Shown here: piece after piece, positions 1-6,496 of the stretch | Numbering within the stretch: position 1 is the stretch's first letter | How the letters are laid out: every line of letters starts with the position of its first letter | From: Planctomycetota bacterium | Lineage (GTDB): Bacteria; Planctomycetota; PUPC01 | Direction of reading: 5' to 3' | Assembly (NCBI GenBank): GCA_003559755.1 | Contig: PWKM01000165.1 | Span: forward strand, 1 to 9,460 | DNA length: 9,460 nucleotides | The notes under the pieces: model-generated | What the model saw: the letters and a program-made list of their open reading frames with translations, nothing else | Database searches by the model: none | What the model was told of the DNA's origin: nothing | Translations under genes and position numbers: made by a program

Positions 1-941
1 ATGCTTCGTGCGGCCACGTCGAAGCAGCCCATGTCGGGGCACGACATCGGCAGGAACGAGGCCTGCATCTCCGCAGCCAGCGCCATCTCGCGGTGTTGTG
101 CCTCCTGCTCGGCGGCGGCCGCAGCCAACCTGCGGATCGACTGGTTCAGCGAGTCGGCCATTCGGTTGAACGACCAGGCGAGCATGCCCAACTCGTCGCC
201 CGACCGCACGCGGATTCGGTGGCTGAACTCCCCCTCGCCGATGATCTGGGTCGCCCTCGCCAGGTCCCTGATCGGCTGGCTGATGCGCCGGGCGAGCACA
301 CTCGATACCAACGCACCGGCCAGCAGGCCGATGATGCTCAGCCCGGCGATCCGCCGCGTGGCCGTTGCCGCCATCCGGTCGAAATAGCGAGTCGAGAACG
401 TGCAGACGAATACCCAGCCGTCGTGGTCTTTGTAGGGAAGGGGCACAGCCGCGACCAGCGAATTGTCCAGGAAGGCGGCCACCGCAAGCCCCCTCTGCCG
501 GGCGCGTTCCGCCACTTGGTCGATTCCCTCCCAGTATTCGGCGACCGGATCGACCTGTGGCAGCCGGGAGTGCGAGCCAACCAACTGCCCGTTCTGCTCC
601 GCCACAAAGATGGTCTGGAAGTTGGCGACATCGCTGGGGCTGTGAGCGAGGGTGGCGATCATCCGCCGCCAGGCGTCCCGCTCGGCCAGACGGACTCGGC
701 TCTCCGCCAGGGCCCGCTCGCGGCGGGACGGCCAGCCGTCCGCCGGCGGGCGAGCGTCGGGCACCGGCTCCACGGCGATGGTGCCGGCGTTCGCCAGCAG
801 CGACGCGGTGTCGATCGCATCCTGTTTCGCCCGGTCACGCAGGTCCCGCAGCGACATCCAGATGCCCGCCCCCGCCGCCAATGCCAGCATCAGCAGCAGC
901 AGACCGTTCATATATAGCGTGAGCCGTGTGCGCAGCTTCAT
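1..941 (-). CDS. HAMP-domain sensor with SpoIIE/RsbU-type PP2C phosphatase, C-terminus cut by window edge
   Basis: I translated this frame by hand; 313 codons are open with no stop before base 1. An N-terminal membrane segment (about residues 10-29, rich in Leu/Ala) is followed by an extracytoplasmic region of about 165 residues. A second membrane segment lies at about 198-216 (GLSIIGLLAGALVSSVLA). A HAMP domain follows (about 217-270, with RRISQPIRDLARATQIIGEG and DELGMLAWSFNRMADSL). The end reads REMALAAEMQASFLP, then GCFDVAARS, which matches the entry into RsbU/SpoIIE phosphatase domains (typically 'E...A..IQ..LLP...P...G.....R'). Members of that family dephosphorylate Ser/Thr on anti-sigma-factor antagonists and so control partner-switching regulation. 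The metal-binding Asp residues lie beyond the edge, so activity cannot be judged. The extracytoplasmic part may be a Cache-like sensor (NSLVAAVPLPYKDHDGWVFV), but I am unsure. The ATG at 939-941 has AGGGA 7 nt upstream. A HAMP histidine kinase is less likely given the RsbU-like junction. Confidence 0.85.
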   Translation of the reverse strand, partial: MKLRTRLTLYMNGLLLLMLALAAGAGIWMSLRDLRDRAKQDAIDTASLLANAGTIAVEPVPDARPPADGWPSRRERALAESRVRLAERDAWRRMIATLAHSPSDVANFQTIFVAEQNGQLVGSHSRLPQVDPVAEYWEGIDQVAERARQRGLAVAAFLDNSLVAAVPLPYKDHDGWVFVCTFSTRYFDRMAATATRRIAGLSIIGLLAGALVSSVLARRISQPIRDLARATQIIGEGEFSHRIRVRSGDELGMLAWSFNRMADSLNQSIRRLAAAAAEQEAQHREMALAAEMQASFLPMSCPDMGCFDVAARS

Positions 942-952
942 ACCGCGTTCCC

Positions 953-981
953 TGTGTTCACAAGCCAGGCATCGCTGTCAA
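953..981 (-). promoter_or_regulatory. Weak candidate promoter for the sensor phosphatase
   Basis: A perfect TTGACA (minus strand, 976-981) lies upstream of the ATG at 941. At 17-nt spacing the -10 position reads AACACA (953-958), a poor match. It also lies very close to the start codon, so only the -35 box argues for it. The rest of 942-1133 shows no gene and no hairpin followed by a T-run that could end the glycosidase transcript. Confidence 0.2.
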
Positions 982-1133
982 GTATCGGCAGGGGACGAAA
1001 GGGCTTTAGCTGAAGTGAATGGTCTTTCCGGACGAAATTCAAATGCCTGCAGGGCGCCGCGTGAGGCCGTCATGTGCCGTCGAATCCGGGCATCGAGGGG
1101 ATGGGTGATCGCGGACGGTCGAGGAATGTGCGG

Positions 1134-4100
1134 TTATTTCGCCAGGGTCAGCGTGACCGGGCCGGTGAGCCCGAACCGCGTGAAGTGGTAGTCGTCGGTC
1201 CACGTCTGGTCGGGAGCGTTCTCCCGGTCGGTCCATGATTTCTGCCCGCTGAAGCTCTGTGGGCCGACGCTGTACAGCTCGCCGTCGATGTGGTGGTGCG
1301 GCCCCAGCAGGTTCCGGCAGCTCCCGGTCAGCTCGATGGTGATGTCGTTCCGTCCGGTTTTCAGCAGCTCGCCGACCTCGAATTCATAAGGTCGCCAGGC
1401 CCTGGCCCCGGCGAGTTCGCCGTTCACGTGGACCTTGGTCACGATTGCGTCGGGCGGATCGAGCCGTATGACGGCGTTGCTGCTCGCCAGGAGGTCGTCT
1501 TCAGAGAGAATGGCCTGCTGGGAGAGCCGGACGCCGCCGGCGTAGAACGGCAGGCCCTGGGGGACGAGGTCCGTGGGTTCGGCCTGCCCCCACGTGTCCG
1601 ACAGCACGAACCCGCCGGCGGTTCGCACCGCCCGCCTCTTCCGCTGCTTCCATTTCGTCCGCGAGTGGACGTGGAACTCGCCGAGGATGTAGATGCTTTC
1701 GATCTCGGGGGCGTGCCGCAAGCGGTTCCGCTCCTCCGGCGGGGTATCTTCCGAATCGATCCGCTCGCGCCGCTCACTCTTGCCGAGGATCGGGCGGCGA
1801 AGGGTCACTACGTTCCGCTCCTGCGGCCGCACCAGCCGCGACACGTCGAGCCGCCGGAAGGAGATGTCACGCCACCAGCCGAGTTTTTTTTCCGGTGCGG
1901 CCTCCGCCTCGAGCGGGATGACCGGGAGACCGTTCATCGAGATGTCCCAGTCCTCGGGCCGCTCGAGCACGAGATGCACGAAGGCGGGGACCCGCTCGTG
2001 GAAGTCGGCATCGAAGGTATAGCGGATCTCGCAGACCTCGGAACTGGGAAGCCGCCGGAGGTTCTCGCGCACGGTGTGCACCGGCATCGGCGGCGACCAG
2101 GCGGGCTCGCCGTTCCCGACACAGTAGGCGCATCGGTCGATGGTCAGCACGTTCGGCTCGAGCAGCTCGAGATGCCAGGCATTCTTCATCTCGATCTCAG
2201 CGACCACCGAGGGCTTGCGGGTCGTGACTCGCGCCGGTCGGCGGTCGGTGTGGAGCACGAGCAGACGCGAGCCCATCGGCTCGAAGGTCAGCCCGGCCTC
2301 GCGGTCCCGGCCCTGTTTGCGGGTGCTCACCGGCTCGATCTCGCCCGTCGCCGGGTCCCAGAGCTCCAGCCGTCCGCCCCCCGGAATCCGCACGGTCACG
2401 TCCGTCCGGTCCTCGCGGCTGGTATTGGCGAGGAAGAATATCTGGCGGTCGCCGTCGTCGCGCTGTTGAACGTAGATGTCGGCGGCGTCCTCGCCGTTCG
2501 CGTTCACCACCTCGATTCGGGGATCGAGCCGCTTGCGGAGTTCCTGGGCAAATGATTTCTCGCCGACCTGAACCGCGTCGGTGAGAGCGTCGGCGGGTTC
2601 GTCCGACGGCTTGCCGTCCACCAGCTTCGGCGGTGTCCCGACCACGATCACCGTGCCGTCATGCCTCATAAACCGCTCCAGCAGGCGGAGCGTGGAGCTC
2701 CGGATAGTGGAGCAGGGCGGCAGTATCGCGAGGTTGTACTTCCCGGACTTGACGCGAAGGTCGCCCTTCGACACCCGCCCGAATTCCGCCAGGATCGACT
2801 CGTCGCCGAAGTCGAAGTCCAAGTGCATCCCCAGCAGCGTTTTCGTCAGCCGGATCAGCCGCCGGTTGAGCCGGGCTGTCGCCTGGTCGTTCTCGGGATC
2901 GAACTCGGCCCAGGCGCTCTCGATGGGGTGGACGACCAGCACGTCGGCGACGTGCCTGCCCCGGGTGAGCATGTAGGTCAGCCGGGCGAAGTGGTCGTTC
3001 AGCAGCTTGTAATCGCCCCACCACGGCTGCTGGACGTGCAGCGACGGCGGGTAGTCCCGCTTGCGGGAACCGCGAAGCGAGTAGAGCGACAGGTGCGGGC
3101 AGACGAGGTCGATCCCCTGGGCGAACTGCCACTCGGCGATCCACTTGAGCTCCTCGAAGCTGACGTTCCAGCCGGAGCACCCGAACATCTCCGACAGCGT
3201 CCGCCGGCCGCCGAACTGATGGGCGATGCTGCTCGCCTGCTTGCACAGCAGCGGGGTGCCGATACGCCGTTTGAGGTGATCGATCCCCGGCACGTGCATA
3301 TAGCGGTAGTGCGGCATCGCCGCGCCGATGTGCGCCACCTGCGAGCCGAGCGAGTCCTCGTGCATGAAATGGCCGGTCAGCTCCAGCCCGTGCGCCTCGC
3401 ACCAGTCGAAGACCTGGCCGGTGAACGACCGGACGAACAGTTCGGTGGCGGCGTGGAAGAAATCGTATCGGAGCCGGGGCGATTCGGGCGTGTCGTGGAC
3501 CAGCCGGAAGAGCTCGGGCAGCAGCTCGTAGCCCTTCAATTCGTGGAAGAAGCCGGGCAGCATCGTGGACCACGGCACGGGGGAGCCCCACTGGGGCTCG
3601 TCGGTGAAGATGCCCGGGACGGCCTCGAACTGGTCGCCGAGGGCCGCTCGATAGGCCTCGTGTGTGTGCTCGATGAACGCGGCGACCGCGTCCCCGTTGA
3701 GAAGATCGGTGTACGGCTCGCCGCTCCACCAGGAGACCGGCTCGGTGTAGAAGTGGAGCAGTTCGTCCCCCTGGTCCGCCTTTCTGCCGACCGCCTTCGG
3801 CGGGACGTGGCGGGCATCGCCGTCCGGGCCGAGCAGGAAAGTGGCGATGGTGTCGTCAATCGGCTTGAATTCGTCGGGGTCGAGCATCTCCCAGGCCAGC
3901 CGCCGGGCGGCGTACGCGTCGTTCATACGGGGCACCGCCCCGCCGGCCGTCCCGCTGGGCCAGCAATCTTCGTCGTACAGCCAGGGCCGGGTGCCCGCGT
4001 CCCCGCTCGCTTCGATTGCTGCTTGAACGCACTCTATCCACCGTTCGCCCATATACGGCGTTATGAGGCCTTTCCGGGCGTGCATGAAGTGGCCGCCCAG

Positions 4101-4235
4101 CCCTGCCTCGGCCATCTCGCCCACCTGTCGGGCGAGCTCCTCGGGGTCGAGCTCGTCGTTCCACGACCAGAACGGTGCGGGCCGATAATCGGCGCCGTCC
4201 GTGCTGATCTTCCTGAATCTATCTTCGAGTGACAT
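1134..4235 (-). CDS. GH106-like glycoside hydrolase (alpha-L-rhamnosidase-type), cytoplasmic
   Basis: This 1033-residue protein resembles the large hydrolases annotated as GH106-like or 'glycosyl hydrolase'; characterised GH106 enzymes release alpha-L-rhamnose. It opens with RPAPFWSWNDELDPEEL (18-34), then GGHFMHARKGL (47-57) and WLYDEDCWPSG (85-95), the pattern of the N-terminal (beta/alpha)8 barrel in these proteins. Candidate active-site segments are FTDEP (210-214), LTGHFMHED (286-294), SEMFGCSGW (348-356) and YPPSLHVQQPWW (395-406). Residues about 428-535 (VLVVHPIES to GTVIVVG) look like the amidotransferase-fold domain that often follows such barrels. Two beta-sandwich, GH2-like sugar-binding regions follow: about 735-815, and about 915-985 ending in NLLGPHHH. 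No signal peptide is visible, so a cytoplasmic site is inferred. The ATG at 4233-4235 is chosen because GGGAG lies 8 nt upstream. An in-frame TTG at 4257-4259 would add 8 residues but would place that Shine-Dalgarno inside the coding region. Substrate is unproven; other deoxy-sugar or uronate linkages remain possible. Confidence 0.85.
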   Translation of the reverse strand: MSLEDRFRKISTDGADYRPAPFWSWNDELDPEELARQVGEMAEAGLGGHFMHARKGLITPYMGERWIECVQAAIEASGDAGTRPWLYDEDCWPSGTAGGAVPRMNDAYAARRLAWEMLDPDEFKPIDDTIATFLLGPDGDARHVPPKAVGRKADQGDELLHFYTEPVSWWSGEPYTDLLNGDAVAAFIEHTHEAYRAALGDQFEAVPGIFTDEPQWGSPVPWSTMLPGFFHELKGYELLPELFRLVHDTPESPRLRYDFFHAATELFVRSFTGQVFDWCEAHGLELTGHFMHEDSLGSQVAHIGAAMPHYRYMHVPGIDHLKRRIGTPLLCKQASSIAHQFGGRRTLSEMFGCSGWNVSFEELKWIAEWQFAQGIDLVCPHLSLYSLRGSRKRDYPPSLHVQQPWWGDYKLLNDHFARLTYMLTRGRHVADVLVVHPIESAWAEFDPENDQATARLNRRLIRLTKTLLGMHLDFDFGDESILAEFGRVSKGDLRVKSGKYNLAILPPCSTIRSSTLRLLERFMRHDGTVIVVGTPPKLVDGKPSDEPADALTDAVQVGEKSFAQELRKRLDPRIEVVNANGEDAADIYVQQRDDGDRQIFFLANTSREDRTDVTVRIPGGGRLELWDPATGEIEPVSTRKQGRDREAGLTFEPMGSRLLVLHTDRRPARVTTRKPSVVAEIEMKNAWHLELLEPNVLTIDRCAYCVGNGEPAWSPPMPVHTVRENLRRLPSSEVCEIRYTFDADFHERVPAFVHLVLERPEDWDISMNGLPVIPLEAEAAPEKKLGWWRDISFRRLDVSRLVRPQERNVVTLRRPILGKSERRERIDSEDTPPEERNRLRHAPEIESIYILGEFHVHSRTKWKQRKRRAVRTAGGFVLSDTWGQAEPTDLVPQGLPFYAGGVRLSQQAILSEDDLLASSNAVIRLDPPDAIVTKVHVNGELAGARAWRPYEFEVGELLKTGRNDITIELTGSCRNLLGPHHHIDGELYSVGPQSFSGQKSWTDRENAPDQTWTDDYHFTRFGLTGPVTLTLAK

Positions 4236-4243
4236 CTCGACTT

Positions 4244-4248
4244 CTCCC
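4244..4248 (-). promoter_or_regulatory. Ribosome binding site fixing the glycosidase start
   Basis: GGGAG on the minus strand sits 8 nt before the ATG at 4235. It decides for this ATG over the upstream in-frame TTG at 4259. Confidence 0.75.
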
Positions 4249-4312
4249 GAAGTAGGCAAGACGGGACGTGAAGCAGGCCGAACCGGTGTACGGCGTCACG
4301 TCAGTTGGGGCG

Positions 4313-4341
4313 ATTCTAGGAACGATGGGCCGGAAAGTCAA
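4313..4341 (-). promoter_or_regulatory. Sigma-70-type promoter for the glycosidase gene
   Basis: On the minus strand the -35 box is TTGACT (4336-4341), the spacer is exactly 17 nt, and the -10 box is TAGAAT (4313-4318). Each hexamer matches the consensus at five of six positions. Transcription would begin near 4306, giving a leader of about 70 nt before the ATG at 4235. This supports the glycosidase being transcribed independently of the two genes upstream, whose stop is about 120 nt from the -35 box. Confidence 0.7.
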
Positions 4342-4406
4342 TTGTAACGGACACGCGCGGCCCTGTTTCGAGTGGATTCGCGGGCCGATAGCGGTGTAAC
4401 ATCAAT

Positions 4407-4428
4407 TATCGCAGTATGTTGTGCGATA
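4407..4428. repeat. Inverted repeat, candidate operator upstream of the glycosidase promoter
   Basis: TATCGCA (4407-4413) and TGCGATA (4422-4428) are perfect 7-bp arms around an 8-nt AT-rich centre (GTATGTTG). The element is about 65 bp upstream of the glycosidase -35 box and 35 bp beyond the stop of the preceding minus-strand gene. There is no T-run after the stem, so a terminator is unlikely. The size and symmetry suit a dimeric DNA-binding regulator. The position would fit an activator better than a simple repressor, but this is inference. Confidence 0.4.
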
Positions 4429-4462
4429 TCCTTCGGGCGTGTCATTTTGGTACATTGTCGCG

Positions 4463-5641
4463 TCAGCGTCGCGAAATGCAGGTGTAGGGCGGGAGCAGGA
4501 AGTCGCGGTACTCATTCGGGTCGCCCGACTTGCCTGCCTCGGCCGCCTTGATGATGTTGTACATCTCGCGGGCGGTCACGTAGTGCAGCCGGTAGCCGTC
4601 CGCCCCGTACCGCTCTTCGAGATGACGGAACATCCGGTCGGCCGCGTCACCGAGGCACGCCTCGCGGTCGGCCACATTCGCCCCGTGGCAATGCACCTTC
4701 ACGAACACCCACTCGGGCCGACCCTCGACGGCGATGCCCAGCCGGACCCAGCCGTCGATACGCCGCGGCGTACCGGGATACGTGCCGGTGACCGCCGCGT
4801 TGTCGATCCGGGGGACGACGCCGTATCGGCGGCACGACCAGTCGAGCAGCAGCGGACCCTGGACGATCATCAGGTCGCCGGTCGGCTCGCGCCCGGCCGC
4901 GACATCAATGCCGGTATCGTGCGAACGGGGCCGGGCCGGATCGTCGGTCGCGTAGTAGATTGAGTTGATCTTCCGCGTCTGCGAGCTGTCGGGCGCGGCC
5001 GGGCCGGTAAAATCGGCGAAACAGCCGAGCTCGCGAAGCAGTATCAGCTCGTCGTTCACCCCGCACCACCGTCCGTCGCTCCGGGCGTTGTCCAGGCACC
5101 AGTTCCCGTGTACGAAGGCGAACCGGTGCCCCTCGACTCCGTCGATTGTCGCCACCCCGTGCCGGGCGAACTGATCGAGCCACTCCCGCATCTTCGGGCC
5201 GAGCGTCCGGGAGGTGTCGCCGTCGTGGTGGAGGTGGACCTCGATCTCGCCCAGGTCCTGTCGGCATAGCTCGACCAGCTTGTCGAGCATCGCGGGTTCG
5301 TAGGTCTCGAGCGGGAACGTCCAGGTGTGACGGGGCGGCCGACCGTCCGAGTCCCGATGCCTCGCCGCCAGCTCTGGATAACGGGCGGCCCACTCGGCCA
5401 TCGCCCCGGCCTTTGCCGCCGCGTCCCGTCCCGGTTTCACCACCGGCTCGAAGTGGTCCACGAATGCGAACAGGACGTGGACGACGTCGGATCGTGCCCT
5501 TGCGGCCGCCCGCGCCCGCCGCCGCCGAAGGCCGGCCACGTATGCCGGCAGCCAGAGGTGGGCGTTGCGACGGACAACCAGCACGGCGAGGACCGCCGCG
5601 AATCCGAGCACGACGACGACCAGAACCAGCCGGACCATCAT
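4463..5641 (-). CDS. Membrane-anchored polysaccharide-deacetylase-like protein
   Basis: This 392-residue protein has one N-terminal membrane segment (about 4-23, nearly all Val/Leu/Ala) followed by an Arg-rich stretch (RRRRARAAARAR, 39-50), so anchoring by the N-terminus is likely. Metal-ligand-like motifs occur in the order expected of a NodB-type fold: VDHFEP (61-66) where NodB has its Asp-Asp motif, VHLHHDGD (135-142) like the His-x-x-x-His zinc motif, HGNWCLDN (178-185), and VFVKVHCHGAN (312-322) near the C-terminus. NodB enzymes remove acetyl or formyl groups from amino sugars, on polysaccharides or lipid-linked sugars. The match here is by motif pattern only and is not the classical TFDDG form. 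The start ATG (5639-5641) overlaps the glycosyltransferase stop as ATGA. A second ATG (5636-5638) directly after it is equally possible, and GGAGG just upstream could serve either. The coupling argues that both proteins act on the same substrate. Confidence 0.7.
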   Translation of the reverse strand: MMVRLVLVVVVLGFAAVLAVLVVRRNAHLWLPAYVAGLRRRRARAAARARSDVVHVLFAFVDHFEPVVKPGRDAAAKAGAMAEWAARYPELAARHRDSDGRPPRHTWTFPLETYEPAMLDKLVELCRQDLGEIEVHLHHDGDTSRTLGPKMREWLDQFARHGVATIDGVEGHRFAFVHGNWCLDNARSDGRWCGVNDELILLRELGCFADFTGPAAPDSSQTRKINSIYYATDDPARPRSHDTGIDVAAGREPTGDLMIVQGPLLLDWSCRRYGVVPRIDNAAVTGTYPGTPRRIDGWVRLGIAVEGRPEWVFVKVHCHGANVADREACLGDAADRMFRHLEERYGADGYRLHYVTAREMYNIIKAAEAGKSGDPNEYRDFLLPPYTCISRR

Positions 5642-6324
5642 TCCTCCCTCAATCGTCGGCGGAGTTGGAAAAGGTCGGAGAGATAGTGGCCCGCCACCCC
5701 GGCCGAGACCTTGCTCCGGCCCGTGTGCCTCGGGCGGAAGGTATAGCCGACCTCAAAGTGCGACTCCGGCCGAGCCAGGCAGAATATCTCGAGCATGATC
5801 TTGTATCCGCGCGGGTCGAGCCGGCCCCGCACCCGCTCGAACACCTCGCGGCGCAGGGCGAAATAGCCGGACATCGGGTCGCCGAGCGGGACCTTGAGCA
5901 CCCGCCGGGCCAGTGCGGCCGCTGCCTTGCTGCCCAGCCGTCGGGCGAACGGCATCTCGCCGTAGCCGCCGCCCTCGGCCTCGCGGGATCCGATCACGAA
6001 CTCGTGGGTATCGAGCGCGTCGATCATCTCTGGCAGGATGGCCTCGTCGTGCTGGAGGTCGGCGTCCATCACCCCCAGCCGGTCGCCCTGAGCGGCGGCG
6101 AACCCGTCGACGACCGCTGGGGCCAGCCCGCGGTCCTCGGTCCGGCGGAGCACCCGGACGCGGGGGTTGTCCAGGTTGCGAGCGATTTCCCACGTGCGGT
6201 CCGGCGAATCGTCGTCGGCGATGATGACCTCGAACTCGCGGCCGTCGAGCGCCCGGCACACGGCCTCGACGCACGGCCCCACGTTCTCCGCCTCGTTATA
6301 GGTCGGGATGACCAGTGAAAACAT
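5638..6324 (-). CDS. Family 2 glycosyltransferase, polyprenyl-phosphate sugar synthase (DPM1-like)
   Basis: At 228 residues this is about the length of a catalytic GT-A domain of the dolichol-phosphate mannose synthase type, with no C-terminal membrane segments. MFSLVIPTYNEAENV (1-15) is the opening strand of GT2 enzymes. EVIIADDDSPDRTW (32-45) is the nucleotide-binding region, VMDADLQHD (85-93) carries the metal-binding Asp-x-Asp, and DPMSGYFALRREVF (149-162) and RPRHTGRSKVS (197-207) match conserved DPM1 family segments. Such enzymes move a sugar from a nucleotide donor to a polyprenyl phosphate on the cytoplasmic membrane face. The sugar cannot be read from sequence, and direct transfer to a glycan is the main alternative. 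The ATG at 6322-6324 has GGAG 6 nt upstream. It is the first gene of a pair and its stop overlaps the start of the deacetylase-like gene by four bases. Confidence 0.88.
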   Translation of the reverse strand: MFSLVIPTYNEAENVGPCVEAVCRALDGREFEVIIADDDSPDRTWEIARNLDNPRVRVLRRTEDRGLAPAVVDGFAAAQGDRLGVMDADLQHDEAILPEMIDALDTHEFVIGSREAEGGGYGEMPFARRLGSKAAAALARRVLKVPLGDPMSGYFALRREVFERVRGRLDPRGYKIMLEIFCLARPESHFEVGYTFRPRHTGRSKVSAGVAGHYLSDLFQLRRRLREE

Positions 6325-6350
6325 ATCCGGCTCCAGTTATGCCCGGACCC

Positions 6351-6380
6351 AGTATGCCCGAATACCACCGGTCGGCGCAA
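6351..6380 (-). promoter_or_regulatory. Candidate promoter for the glycosyltransferase/deacetylase pair
   Basis: On the minus strand TTGCGC (6375-6380), an 18-nt spacer and CATACT (6351-6356) would start transcription about 20 nt before the ATG at 6324. The -10 matches 4 of 6 positions and the -35 matches 3 of 6, so this is a weak call supported mainly by position. Confidence 0.3.
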
Positions 6381-6381
6381 G

Positions 6382-6392
6382 CGCAATTTGCG
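6382..6392. repeat. Short palindrome between divergent genes
   Basis: CGCAA-T-TTGCG is a perfect palindrome of 5-bp arms. It lies between the two candidate -35 boxes of the divergent transcripts, adjacent to further copies of TTGCGC. It may be a shared operator, but a palindrome this short can arise by chance in GC-rich DNA. Confidence 0.25.
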
Positions 6393-6411
6393 GCGGCCTC
6401 TGAGACGCGTG

Positions 6412-6440
6412 TTGCGCGGATCAGCTTCATTTGATACAAG
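6412..6440 (+). promoter_or_regulatory. Candidate promoter for the dehydrogenase/propeller operon
   Basis: TTGCGC (6412-6417), 17 nt, then TACAAG (6435-6440) stands about 57 nt before the ATG at 6497. Both boxes are weak (3/6 and 4/6). A small inverted repeat, GGTTC/GAACC (6440-6456), begins at the end of the -10 box and could be a leader hairpin or operator half. Confidence 0.25.
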
Positions 6441-6482
6441 GTTCTCCTGACGAACCGGAATGGCGGCTGCTATGCGACCCCT

Positions 6483-6490
6483 GGAGGAGG
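6483..6490 (+). promoter_or_regulatory. Strong ribosome binding site fixing the dehydrogenase start
   Basis: GGAGGAGG ends 6 nt before the ATG at 6497. The frame stays open upstream to a TTG at 6431, but that start has no comparable site and would add 22 residues before the Rossmann strand. Confidence 0.85.
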
Positions 6491-6496
6491 CCGGGC

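Noticed and set aside
93..917. Plus-strand open frame over the sensor phosphatase
   Set aside because: The minus strand encodes a recognisable membrane, HAMP and phosphatase architecture; this frame has none.
1290..2555. Plus-strand open frame (421 codons) opposite the glycosidase C-terminal half
   Set aside because: Low-complexity shadow of the opposite gene, with no ribosome binding site or domain.
2661..4232. Long plus-strand open frame (523 codons) opposite the glycosidase
   Set aside because: It is antisense to a well-supported gene, its product is rich in Arg/Pro/Gly/Val without recognisable motifs, and long open antisense frames are normal in GC-rich DNA.
4458..4474. Hairpin TCGCG/CGCGA spanning the stop codon of the deacetylase-like gene
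   Set aside because: Only five pairs and no following T-run in the minus direction, so not a terminator.
5146..6318. Plus-strand open frame (390 codons) opposite the glycosyltransferase and deacetylase-like genes
   Set aside because: Arg/Pro-rich composition typical of an antisense shadow; both genes on the other strand have clear motifs.
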